From: Parachlamydia acanthamoebae | GTDB lineage: Bacteria; Chlamydiota; Chlamydiia; Chlamydiales; Parachlamydiaceae | Assembly: GCF_000875975.1 (NCBI RefSeq) | Contig: NZ_BAWW01000002.1 | Location: forward strand, 124,001 to 188,000 | Length of the DNA: 64,000 nt | Direction of reading: 5' to 3' | In this document: in pieces, positions 16,127 to 26,900 of the stretch | How the letters are laid out: the number at the start of each line of letters is the position of its first letter | Numbering within the stretch: position 1 is the first letter of the stretch | The notes under the pieces: generated by a model | The model's input: the letters and a program-made list of their open reading frames with translations, nothing else | What the model was told of the DNA's origin: nothing | Databases searched by the model: none | Program-made: the position numbers and the translations under genes

Positions 16127-16568
16127 TGGAGGTGGAGAGAATTGAACTCTCGTCCTGGGCAAATCTACATATTAATATCTACATGCTTAGTGTGCTGAAA
16201 ATAAGTCAATCACATTGCAGCCACCACACTATGATTAACTTGCTTCATTTATCTTAGAATAAAACCCTAGAAGCGGCGGACTTTATTCCGTACCAAGTCA
16301 ATGACAGCAGACTCCTCGACCCTTGGTCCAGTCTCAGACTGCTGTGCTGATAAAGCTGTTAGGCTTTATACAGCGACCAATTAGTCAGGTTAAGCAGCAG
16401 CAGCGTAAGAAACTGAATCAGCTTCTACAGCAGCGGCAAAATCAACACCACTAATTAGTTTGCTATTTGTGTTAGCATTTATTGTTTTATCGGCTTTTTT
16501 AGGAGGCCAACCGACATCCTCCGCATGCAATCAATACTTGACTTCTCAGTCGAAACCGTGACACCCCC
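16127..16568 (-). ncRNA. ssrA: tmRNA (transfer-messenger RNA)
   Basis: The 5' end reads GGGGGTGTCACGGTTTCGAC on the minus strand. The 3' end has a T-arm, GAGAG-TTCAATT-CTCTC, followed by CACCTCC and the discriminator A. The 7-bp acceptor stem GGGGGUG/CACCUCC pairs fully, with one G-U pair. CCA is not encoded. The conserved GCATGCGGAGG and CCTAAAAAAGCCGA stretches resemble chlamydial tmRNA. The tag frame begins after ACAATAAAT with GCT and ends in TAA. It encodes 28 residues that begin ANTNSKLISG and end VSYAAAA, which is long and more Ala-rich at the end than the usual ALAA. With SmpB it rescues stalled ribosomes. The 3' end of ssrA is a classic island integration site, and the atypical region 11-16 kb lies on that side. 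Confidence 0.95.
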
Positions 16569-16587
16569 AAATACTGATCTTATTTAT

Positions 16588-16616
16588 ATTATAGCTCTAG
16601 CTAAATTAGTAAGCAA
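16588..16616 (-). promoter_or_regulatory. Promoter of ssrA
   Basis: On the minus strand: TTGCTT (16616-16611), a 17-base spacer and TATAAT (16593-16588). The mature 5' end lies 19 bases further, leaving a short leader to be removed, presumably by RNase P. Confidence 0.75.
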
Positions 16617-16622
16617 GTGGGA

Positions 16623-17690
16623 TCAAACTTTCCAGTCATCATTTTCTGTTTCTGGTTCAACTTCTTCCGGCTGGCCTTGGGAGTCAACTAGATTTCTAGC
16701 TTTCATTTCTTTTTTCATTTCTTTTATAATCTTTAGCGCGATGGGGTTTTGACCTTGACCTTCTTTCTTGACTAATGGCTGCTTAACTTCTTTATCCTGA
16801 TTTACAGAAATTTCAACCTCATCTTCCTCTTCATTGTCAATATCTCCATCATCCCCAACAGCTCTTCGACGATTTTTTTCTAAGGCTTTAAGAAAATCTT
16901 CATCTTTATTGGCATTATTTTGTCTAATTGGAGCTTCTCTAGATCTAGCTGGCAGGGGATCGGGATTGCTATCAATTTTAGTGGGATCGGTAGCATTATC
17001 TGTCTTCAAGGGCTGCCCATAAACCCTCGGTGGACGAGGAGGTGCTGGAGGCTTAGTTTGAGAGGATGGCTGATCAGAATTGTCAACAATTTTAGCGGAA
17101 TCAGGAGCGTGATCTGTCGCGCCTATTTGCCCATAAACCCTTGGAGGGCGAGGAGGTGCTGGAGGTTTAGTTTGAGAGGATGGCTGATCAGAATTGTCGT
17201 CAATTTTAGCGGAATCAGGAGCGTGATCTGTCGCGCCTATTTGCCCATAAACCCTTGGAGGGCGAGGAGGTGCTGGAGGTCGAGACGATGGACCAGATGA
17301 AAGTTTATTCCAACGATCAACATGCATGAATTCTTCAAGCTTAGCTTTAAATCGTGTTCCTAAATATAGCTCGCTAATCGTGGAAACTTTCTTTGCTGTT
17401 TCCTTGATTTCCTTATCTTGTTCTTCAGTATAAGGCTCGGTCTTTTCTTCAAAAGCAATAAGCTTTGACTCAAGTTCATCCGCTAAGGGCTTATAAGTTT
17501 TCTTGATTTTTTCTTCATTAACCCATGAAAGGCTTGTCAAAAAATGCCCAAGTCTAGAAAAAAATAGTGCAATCGATTTAATTTTTGGGGAGTTTTCTTT
17601 TTTCAGGTAATGCAGGAGTTCTTCGTTATTGTTTACTTTGCACGATCTTTCAATAAAGTCTCCATGATTATCTAACTGAATTTTTTTCAT
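16623..17690 (-). CDS. Proline-rich repeat protein, candidate secreted actin- or SH3-targeting effector
   Basis: 355 residues from the ATG at 17690, which has AAGGAA ten bases upstream; the longer frame to 17732 has no such site. Residues 1-125 are helical and charged. Next come two near-identical 38-residue repeats and one diverged copy, each starting with PPAPPRPPRVYGQ, a class I/II SH3- or profilin-type proline motif. A basic amphipathic stretch, DFLKALEKNRRRAVGDD, then runs into an acidic tract, DIDNEEEDEVEI. The very C-terminus is acidic with a Trp, PETENDDWKV. This order recalls the proline-rich, connector and acidic parts of WASP-type Arp2/3 activators and the proline-rich part of chlamydial TarP. 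No WH2 motif is convincing. There is no Sec signal, as is common for type III effectors. Effector status is inference. Confidence 0.65.
   Translation of the reverse strand: MKKIQLDNHGDFIERSCKVNNNEELLHYLKKENSPKIKSIALFFSRLGHFLTSLSWVNEEKIKKTYKPLADELESKLIAFEEKTEPYTEEQDKEIKETAKKVSTISELYLGTRFKAKLEEFMHVDRWNKLSSGPSSRPPAPPRPPRVYGQIGATDHAPDSAKIDDNSDQPSSQTKPPAPPRPPRVYGQIGATDHAPDSAKIVDNSDQPSSQTKPPAPPRPPRVYGQPLKTDNATDPTKIDSNPDPLPARSREAPIRQNNANKDEDFLKALEKNRRRAVGDDGDIDNEEEDEVEISVNQDKEVKQPLVKKEGQGQNPIALKIIKEMKKEMKARNLVDSQGQPEEVEPETENDDWKV
16930..17290 (-). repeat. 114-base tandem repeats in the proline-rich gene
   Basis: Two adjacent 114-base units (38 codons) are almost identical in DNA as well as protein. 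A third, more diverged partial unit follows towards the 3' end of the gene. Near-identity at silent sites points to recent copy-number change by slippage or unequal exchange. Confidence 0.85.
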
Positions 17691-17756
17691 AATCTTAAAT
17701 TTCCTTACTAAAAACACGTCTAATATTAACAATTTTATTTTATCATTAATTTTAAT

Positions 17757-17777
17757 TTATAACAATGGTAGTTATAA
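17757..17777. promoter_or_regulatory. TTATAAC-N7-GTTATAA dyad between the proline-rich gene and giant gene 1
   Basis: A perfect 7-base inverted repeat in the 228-base divergent intergenic region. Similar TTATAA/GTTATAAT pairs precede the 35446 gene and giant gene 2. Confidence 0.5.
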
Positions 17778-17918
17778 TTAACTATCTCTATATTTTAGGT
17801 GTGTATAATTTAAATTTTACTATTTGTTTGCTTTAGGTTTTTAATAATTAAAAATTCGAAATTAAATAAGTAAATGGTATGATTATTGTATAGTAATTGC
17901 AGAATGGGAAGGAAGATT

Positions 17919-20900
17919 ATGGTTAACTTTTTTGAAGATTCTCATCGTTTAATTGAAATTAAATATGATTTTTATGGCATTCCCCATGCACGACCTATTG
18001 ACATTTCTCAGAGTCAAGAGACCCCTCTATCTTCTGATATTACGACTTCTCCTGAATCTGTTGTTTTAACATCTTCCAAGCGTTCCCTTCCTTCTCAACA
18101 AGTTTGGCGTCAAGAGACTGTTATGGGGAGAATGGTGAACTTCTTTGAACAAGCTGCTCATATTTTAGGAAAAGTCTGGCCTAAACGTTCAAAAAAAGTG
18201 GACCAACGTTTGATGGCGGCCATTCATGGCAATCGCATAGAAGCTGCATATCCCGGACTTCAAATAGCCCCTCTTAGCCGAGTTTTAAATTATCTCGTTC
18301 CCTTTTTAAAAGCGCAAAAAGGGGAAATGGCTCCTCCAAAAGAACTGATTCATTCCTTGCAACAATGTGCAAAATGGTCTGCTGATTTAGAAAAAATAGG
18401 GGAATTTAAAAGCTCGAAAAAACGTAATGCCTCGCTTGAAAACTTAGCTAAACAAATCGGCAAAAAAATAACATCCTTATCTCCTGGAGAGAAATGTTTA
18501 ATCCCTGGCGGCTGGATTGAAAGAGGAAGAAAAGAGCATTTTGCGTTATATGAAATCACAAAAAATCCTGAAGGGGATTATCAATTAAAGATTATTTCAC
18601 GCGATCCCTTTATCAATCCTCAAGCTTCCCTTTTTTCTGCAGGAAAAGTCAAAATTTATCCAGAAACGATTTTTAATCATTTAACCCTTGATGAACTAAC
18701 CAATTCAGCGTGGCTACAGGCCCTTTTAAATCTCCAGATTTTACCTAAAGTACCAAAGGAAAATGCGGAAATTGTTTCCCCAAATTTTTCTTCCTTAAGT
18801 AATTTATTCTCCCCTTTGGCAGACAAAATTGATCAATCAGCAAAGCCTATAAAAAAATATAAAACGGCATCTCAACAAGCCCAAATTAAAAATATATGGA
18901 TGGTTGTTGACCTTTTAGGAGTAGAAAAGCCGGGCGGGGAAGCCATGCGTAAAAAAAGAAACTTGCAGCTAAAGGTGAACACTCTCTTTCAATTTTTTGA
19001 AGTGGCAAAGAAAGACTTGGCGAACAATCGCACTAATCAAATTCTTCTTCAAGAAGGTATTCAAAATGTCAGTCGTATTACCGGTTTATTGCTGGCAGAA
19101 AATTATCTGACTGAACCTGAGGCTGCAATTATTATTCGAGAATGTAGGATCATCGAAAAAGCAATAGAATCAGCCAAAAATGCTAAAATAAAAACATCAA
19201 AAAAAAATCCTTTTGAGCAAAAAAAGACCTTAGCAAAATTTTCCTTTTTAATTCCAAAAGTCACAATAAAACCGTTAGATGTTAGGGGCGTTGAGGAGTC
19301 AACGCTTAGGCCTTTCATAAAAGCTCAAGTTAACATCCCAAGTGAAGGGCTAAGCATTAATGAACCGGAAATGGTTGAAATACCTCATTTAACCAGTGAC
19401 ACGATTGCAAACACTCTATCTGATTTATGTGCGAAGTGCAAAGCTCTTGCTCTCAATGGGGAAGATTATGCCTTGCAGTCAGGTATTCTGGACTTTGTCC
19501 AGGGCATCGCCTTGCCCGAAATTTCTCCCCCAATATTTTTTGGAGGTAAGCGCTATTCATTATATTTTGACTACAAAGGAGGATCCATTGATTGGGCTAA
19601 CATGTCCTCTGAAGAGCGTAAAGCTTGTTGTCTCGAATTGGGAGAAATCAGCCAAATACTAGTCGAATCCAGTCAAAAAACTGAGACTTTGAATCCCGAA
19701 AAGCTCATGACTTTGATTAAAGTAGGGATTTTGCAGGACTATTTAGCACGTCTTGAAGCAGGAGATACCACGATTAATCGAATCGATATCACGTTTTGGT
19801 CTGAAGTGATTAATCAATTCTTCGATCGACTTGACACCCGAATAAGAACTTATTCAAAGCGTGAAAACGATTTAATCAACGAATTAATCAATCAATGTGA
19901 CGCGAAAGACCAATATGGCAGTATCACCGAAGAATATCGGCATGAAGGTCAAGAATATCCCTATAAGATTCAGCGCCCATCCAATTTTTTTTCACAAGAG
20001 AAAATGCCAGAAGAGTTTATCGCTGTGGAAAAACAAATTCAGCTTTTCGAAAGCATTTTTCCATTCAAAATGGGCTATCACTCTCTTCCTAAAGGGGCTA
20101 GTGAAATGATCCAAGCGAGTTGGAACAAACGGTATGAATTCACACTTTTTAGGGCTGCTGCGCAAAAGAAAATGGAAGTGGTGAGTGCATTTAGAAGAGA
20201 AGAACCAACTGAAGAAATGATTCGAGACGATGCGGAAAAGGTGTTACAAGGAATACGCCTTATGAGCAAAATTGAAGGAGAAAAAACAACTTTGCCACCG
20301 ATCGATCAGCGAGATTTAGCCGATCTTTTAATGCTGGTTTCAGAAGGATCTCTTTTTGAAATGATGGGATTTATTCGGGATAAACCTCACCTTTTAGAAT
20401 ATGCTGACGTGCGTTCATTAATTGAGCATACACTTTTTGGAGGACAAAAAGAGGAGACTCCTTATCCTACTCAATTTATACGACACCATCTTTTTACCGA
20501 TGACTTAGATAAAAAAGAATGTTTACTATTTGCAGACTGGATTCAAGAGCAATGTCAGCTTTTTAGCAATCGGGGAAGTATCCATGAAACGTTATTTTTG
20601 ATCAATCTAGCACATAATCTGAAAAATCTGGCTCCAGATTTTATCATAGATCATCCTATTAATGATGAGTTTCCAAAGTATGTCCAAGTTGTTAGAGAGT
20701 GGGCATATGCTTCTTTAGATCCAACCAAGCCTGAATTTGAAAACAGGCATACTCTTTGGAGTCACCTTTTACTTTTACACGAAAATGCGGAACACTTAGA
20801 TGGCCGGCAGATTGTGGAGTTTTTAGAAGGCAATGCGGTGTTAAAAAACGCCACTCCAGAAGCCTATGAATGGGATCCCATGCTACAGGCTCGCCTGCAT

Positions 20901-23900
20901 ATTTTGCGCGAAAAATGGAAAAAACCGATAGAGGATTTTCTTAAAAAAGCAGAAGCAAAGCCTTTTATTCAGGAAGCTGCGAATTTCATCTGCCAACTCA
21001 CTCAGTCGGAACCTTCAAAAGAAGAATGGAAAGGGACTTTTCCGGTGTATAGTGCAGGCGATTATGAAGTTGATCTTAATGCGGGATCTCTAATTAACAA
21101 AAAAGCGGGCTGGTCAAGTCAGGGAATACCCATCGCAATTCTTAAAAAACCTCAAGTTGAAAAAATCTTGTCGCAAGCCAATGCAAAGGGACTATCATCA
21201 AAGCATGTGCGAAAAAAAGATGTAGATTATTATTTCATCCAAGAATCTAAAAATCATTCGTTTGCTATCGCTGCAGAAAAAGACATCATAAGCGTTTACA
21301 AAGAAATTGACCTAGAAAAAGAAAAAATTTGGGGGCAATACATCGCGAAGGAAGACTTATTTAAGAAACCTATAGAGAAGTCTCCAACATCTTTGAAAAG
21401 CCTGTTTGGCTTAATCAAAAAAAACAAAGCCATGCAAAGCACATTCCCTGAATTTCTCAATCGTTCAGATTACAACTTTTGGATCAATACGAAAAAGCCC
21501 TCAGAAGTTTTTGTGACAAATGAAAAGGGGGAGCTTCTTTTTCAGATTTTTTTCAAGGAAAGTCATAAAAAGCAAGAGATTGATGGTCTTGTAGATTTGA
21601 GAGAAGGCGCTGCTTCCCATCAAAAAATGGAAATAGGGGCTTTATCGGAAAGCATGCACCCCGTGTGGCAGCAATTTAAAAATGCAGATGTGCCTTCAAA
21701 CATTGTGGTGTGGAAAGCAGATAACAACATTCAAAAAGTTGAATTAAATAGATTTGGCTTAAGTTTTGTCGAAAAAGAAGGAAAAATTGTCTGTGCGAGC
21801 TCGCCTCTTAAAGGCTGGATTTTGGAGGAAACGTCTTCTGCAGATTTAGTAAAAAAAGATATTCCCAACGCTCTAGTCTTGCGTCATCCCACTCGAGGCT
21901 CTCAAAATCGTTTAATTGTTCCAAATCAAAAAATCGAGCTTTTGGAATCTTCCTTAAGCACGCTGAAAAACCAACTAAAAAGTCGTATGCTTTCTAAGGA
22001 TCCTGCGAAAGACTGGAAATTATCGACAGCAGAAGAAAAGCAAGATTTTTGGATTTTTGATGTGGATCCGCTTACTTTAAATCTTAGAGAAGTCGCACAA
22101 AAAGAAGACGCTATTCAGATCGAACCTTTTCTTTATCTTTCCGATTTAGCCTATATGCAACATCAGCCTGAAAGAAGCTTAGCATTTCTCCTTCTCGCAA
22201 GCAAAGGGAACACCTGGAAAGAGGAGGATGTGAGATTTCTTAAGCAATACATCAAAAGCAATACCATTCACACTCCGGATAAAATCGCTTTAATGTTGCA
22301 GGCCGTATTAATCGGTAAGCAAGCCCTTCCAAAAGAGGGCAAGCACCTCTTCGATGCAGAAATTACTCAACTTTATAAATCTTATCTTCAATTTGGTGGA
22401 AAGATCTCTGGAATTTTACGTATTAGCGACGAAGACAAACTTGTCTGCTTGCAGGCCTTAGAAAAGGTAGATCCCCAATTTTATCATGCGAATGCTCCTT
22501 TGCTTGTTTCTAGAAAACTCCAAAAGATGCGTGCAGAAATCATCGAAAAACCTTATTTCTCTTCAGTTGATAAAAAAAACATCTCCATGTTCAGTGAACA
22601 TTTGTTAAGGGTTTTAAAAACACAAAAAAAGGCTTCTTCTTTTGAATTTTTCTCTAAAAATGTGTCTCAATTAGGCTCTGAATTTTTAGAATTGTATCAA
22701 ACCATTGCGAAAGAAAACGTGAATAGCAAGAAGTTCAGGCAAGTAGAAATGACGTTACGGGCTTTACCAAACTTGTATGAGACGGATGTTAGTGAACCTG
22801 AATTTTTTACAGCTCTCCAATATTATCTCATCCGAGTTTTGGATATCCGTCAAACAGGAGATGCAATTCCTTTTCCTGAAGCTCCTGACCTCACTTTTTC
22901 AGTGAATAAAGACTGGGCTGCATTACAGACAGAACATCAAGAAAACTGGCAAAATTTACATCAATTTTTGCAGGAACTCGAAAAAATTGCGGGAAATGCC
23001 ACCCAAGTTAAAAGAGATAAGGAGATAAAGGTCACACAGGCTGAATATGTTGAAGCGACATTTGCCGAAGATTTAGAGAGCGCTTTGGCAATTGTGCAAT
23101 CAAAAAATCCTCATCTCAACCTTGCAGAATTGGAAATCGAAGATTTAGAAGCGGCTTTGGACAGTAAAAGTTCGATCATGAGCCCTATTTCTCTAAATCC
23201 TGCAATAGGCCATGCCCTTTATACAGAAGCTGAACTCACAGCCTTTTTTACGCAAAGCTCTGGCAAACCTATTCCAACTTTAGACCTTTCTGACTTAGTC
23301 GACCCATCAAATCCAGCCTTAAGTGCTACTGCAACTTCTCTTGAAGAGGATATTCGCATAGCGAGACAATCCATGGAGTCCGAAACTCCAATGCAGTTGA
23401 TTGATGGAAAGAAATCACGAATAGACCTCGAAAAAGATTTGGCCAGTAAAAAAACAGCCGGGGAAGTAAAGCAACAAGTTGCCCGAGAAGCAATATTCAA
23501 ACTCATTCAAGATCAAAATCTATCTGCACAAGATCTACAACAGCGAATCTTGCAACGAAAAGCAAAATTTGTGCAAACGCTTGATATCGAACTTTTATTG
23601 AAGCATTTTTTGCAAAATGATTTAGAAAGTCTGGCTAATAAACTTCCTCAAAACATTCAGTATGATCAATTAAAAAGTGCTTTAGGAAACTATCTTCTCA
23701 TACTGACGGATTTGCAACGCATAGAAACCGCGTTAGAAGAAATCAATCAGTTAAGTCATCAAAATGTGGATTTAGAAGCGAACCTTTACAAACTTTTAAC
23801 CGCAGATCGGCAATATAATCCTGAGGAACATCCTCAACTACTTTTATTCGAATACATGTCTAATCTGCTGTTACGAGAAAAGCAACTCCAAATGGTCCAA

Positions 23901-26900
23901 GATTTTATCCAAAATCCTGATTGCATTAGACAGGCAGTGACGGGAGCAGGTAAAACGACTGTGATCTTGGTGCTGACTGCTTTCATGCAAGCCAATGGGA
24001 CTAACCTTGTGACTGTTAACTTTCCTAAGCATCTTTACCACGAAAACCTCAATGATCTCCAAAATAAACTGGGCAAAATTTTTCAAAGAAGTGTTTATCC
24101 TCTCCAATTTAATATGTCCAGCCCCCTGACAATTTCCCCATCCAAAAAGCTTGGCGATCGGACTGCTGTACAAGAAGTCTCAACGTTTAAAGTTATGTAT
24201 GAAGATCTTCTGCGAACAGTTATGGAAAAAGGGGTTGTGGTCTCTACAATCGAAAGTCAGCAGGCGTTAGAACAAAAATGGATCCGTTTACTGGATCAAC
24301 AATCCAAGGAGAACCCTGCTAACATCAATCCAATGGATCGCGAGCATCTCATTTATTTAACAAAAATTCTGAAGCTAATGCAAAAGCATCAATCCACCAT
24401 GCTTGATGAATTTGATAAAGCTTTGAATCCTCGAGAAGAGCGGCACTTAAAGATCGGATCGCAACCTATCCCAGAATTTATCTGGCAGACAACTTTGGAT
24501 GTCTATGAATTGCTTTTAGCAGACCCTGCACTGGGATTACTTCGTAATGTGCAAGGCGAGCTTCTAGATGATCAAGCGCGAAGTGAAGCAATTGCACGCG
24601 CGGCAGGTCAAATGGCGCAAAAAATAGCACAAGAAAAAGAGATTCCTGGATTGGAAAAATCGTTGAAAAGTTATTTTTTAGGTGAGAAAGAGGATATCTT
24701 AGAAACAGTTCAAAATTGGTCTCCACAAGAACAAGATAAAATAGCCCTTCTGAAAGATCAATTTTGCATATATTTGCCCCTGACACTATCTAAAACTTGC
24801 CAAGTGAGATACATGCGTTCAAAAGATGGCGAGCATACCGTTCCTTGTTTAGCAAGCGACATCCCACGTGAAGGGTCAGAATTTGAACAAATTCTCGAAC
24901 GTGTCAATTACACGATTCAAGATCATTACCAACGGGGAGAAACGGTTGAGTATGTGCAAAAATGGATTTCATCCAAGAAAAAAACAGCCGAAAGTGCCGT
25001 GTTAAAGGGGTTCTATGCATCGATTGATGAAACTGTAGAAGCACAAGTCTTTGCTAGCTATTTTCCAGGAAGAAAACTCAGTACCGTTTTGCCCAGTCAT
25101 ATTCCCGATATGGTAAATGAAATGAATAAGGATCCAAAACGGATTCGCAAATTTCTTGAACTGGCTTTAGCTAAACTTGATGTCTCCAGCGGAAAAATTA
25201 GTTGCGATGGACATAATTTAGTCGCGATGTCGCAGCATACGGCAGGAGCTTCCGCGACTTTAGGTTCTCTGCATGCACTTCCTTCCTCCATCCAAACCGA
25301 GGGTGCTGAAGATAAGGGGGCGACAGGCAAAATGGTCTTGAAGATGCTCATCAAGAGTCAGGCAAAGGATGGGTCTATTCCCGAGATGATACGGTATGAT
25401 CCAGAGCATCCTGAACGCATCATTCCAGAAGCTTTAGCCATTAACAATGATATTCAAATCGTGATTGATGGATCAGGCGTCGCAGCTTTTCATGGAATGC
25501 CATTTAGCACACCTTCCCAACAGATTTTAGATGGTCAACCAGTCAATTCATCCATCAAAGGGATTATTTTGGGGGGAGAAGGCAACCTGCAACAGATTCA
25601 CACACAAAATGGCATTTCTTCACCAGAAGCCGCGGGGTTAAAACCTTCAGAACTAGGCGGATTTTTTGACGAAAGTCGCGCACGAGGGGCTGATTTTCAG
25701 ATGGCTCCAGGAGCACAGGCTCTCATTGCGGTAAGTGGCAAGCAAAAATCTTCAGAGTTGTTGCAATCGATTGGTCGTCTAAGGCGAGATGATCAACGGG
25801 CAATCTATACAATCGCTAAAGGAGATCAAATTCAAGACATCAAAGAATTGTATAAAAAATCCATAAAAAATGGCTTAGAGAGAGAATCTGATGATCTTTT
25901 CCGAGCAAAAAAACATGAATTACGCGATATCGTTCGAAGCGGTATGATTCAAGATCTTTTGCAACAAGCCGAGGATTATGGAATTGATCATATGCTGGCT
26001 CGTTATAGAGAATTTGCAGAACATCACATCTTAGTGAGCGAAAACAAGGAAAATTTAGATCATCCAGGATCATATTTTGGATTGCATGCACCCATCAGCA
26101 GAATGGATAAAGATCCTGTGAAAGAACTGCAAAAACTCAAAGAGGGTTATTTAAAGATTGCTGAACAAGTCCAATTATCTGCAGCGAAAGAAGAAATTAG
26201 CGGTCTCACTTATTCGATTGAAACGCTTCAGCTTTTGCCAAGAAAAGTATTCGGAGGCAACAGTCCTTTACTCGACCAAGAAGTTGAGGTAGAGACAGAA
26301 GTTGAAACCGAAGTAGAGACGGAAATTGAAGTGGAAGGAGATACTAAAGTTTCTGATCGTACCTATCTACAGTGGCTGAATGTGAACGATTTTTATTTTA
26401 AAATTAATAATTTGCAAAAAGTCCATCCTGCATTTGATGCCCACATTAAGCTGACAGAAAATTTCTTTCCTTTCGAGTATAACAGGGCGAGGGAAAGAAA
26501 ACTTTTCGATCATTTACAAAATCCTGTGCACTACGTAGAGCTTGGGTTTACGTATGAATATGAAGAAATAGATATGAAAAAATATTTTAAGGATAAGAAA
26601 GCAGGTCTTCCCGTTACAATGCCCGAACCAACGATCATCCCTGAAAGCGTTCAACTCGAAGAAGCCATTTTATTGGATACAAAGGATTTTTCTATCAATT
26701 TTCCTGTGGGACAATCTGTTCATGGAGATGATGCTTTTGCAAGAGAAGCGAACGTTTACGATATGCGCTTAAAGAAATTCATTAAGGGACCTTTTTCTGA
26801 AGCAGAATTTCCGGAGCACCTTAAACCTTTGTTGAACCGAACTTTAGCTCAAATTCGATTCTTTAATGGAGAATATGACCAATATTCTGATGAAGAATTT

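Noticed and set aside
16127-16155. Search for a direct-repeat copy of the ssrA 3' end (attachment site) in the window
   Set aside because: No second copy of the T-arm and acceptor segment was seen, so no att pair is claimed.
16920-17300. 126-codon frame on the + strand opposite the proline-rich gene
   Set aside because: It is the antisense of the Pro/Arg repeats, with Trp- and Arg-rich repeated sequence and no start signals.
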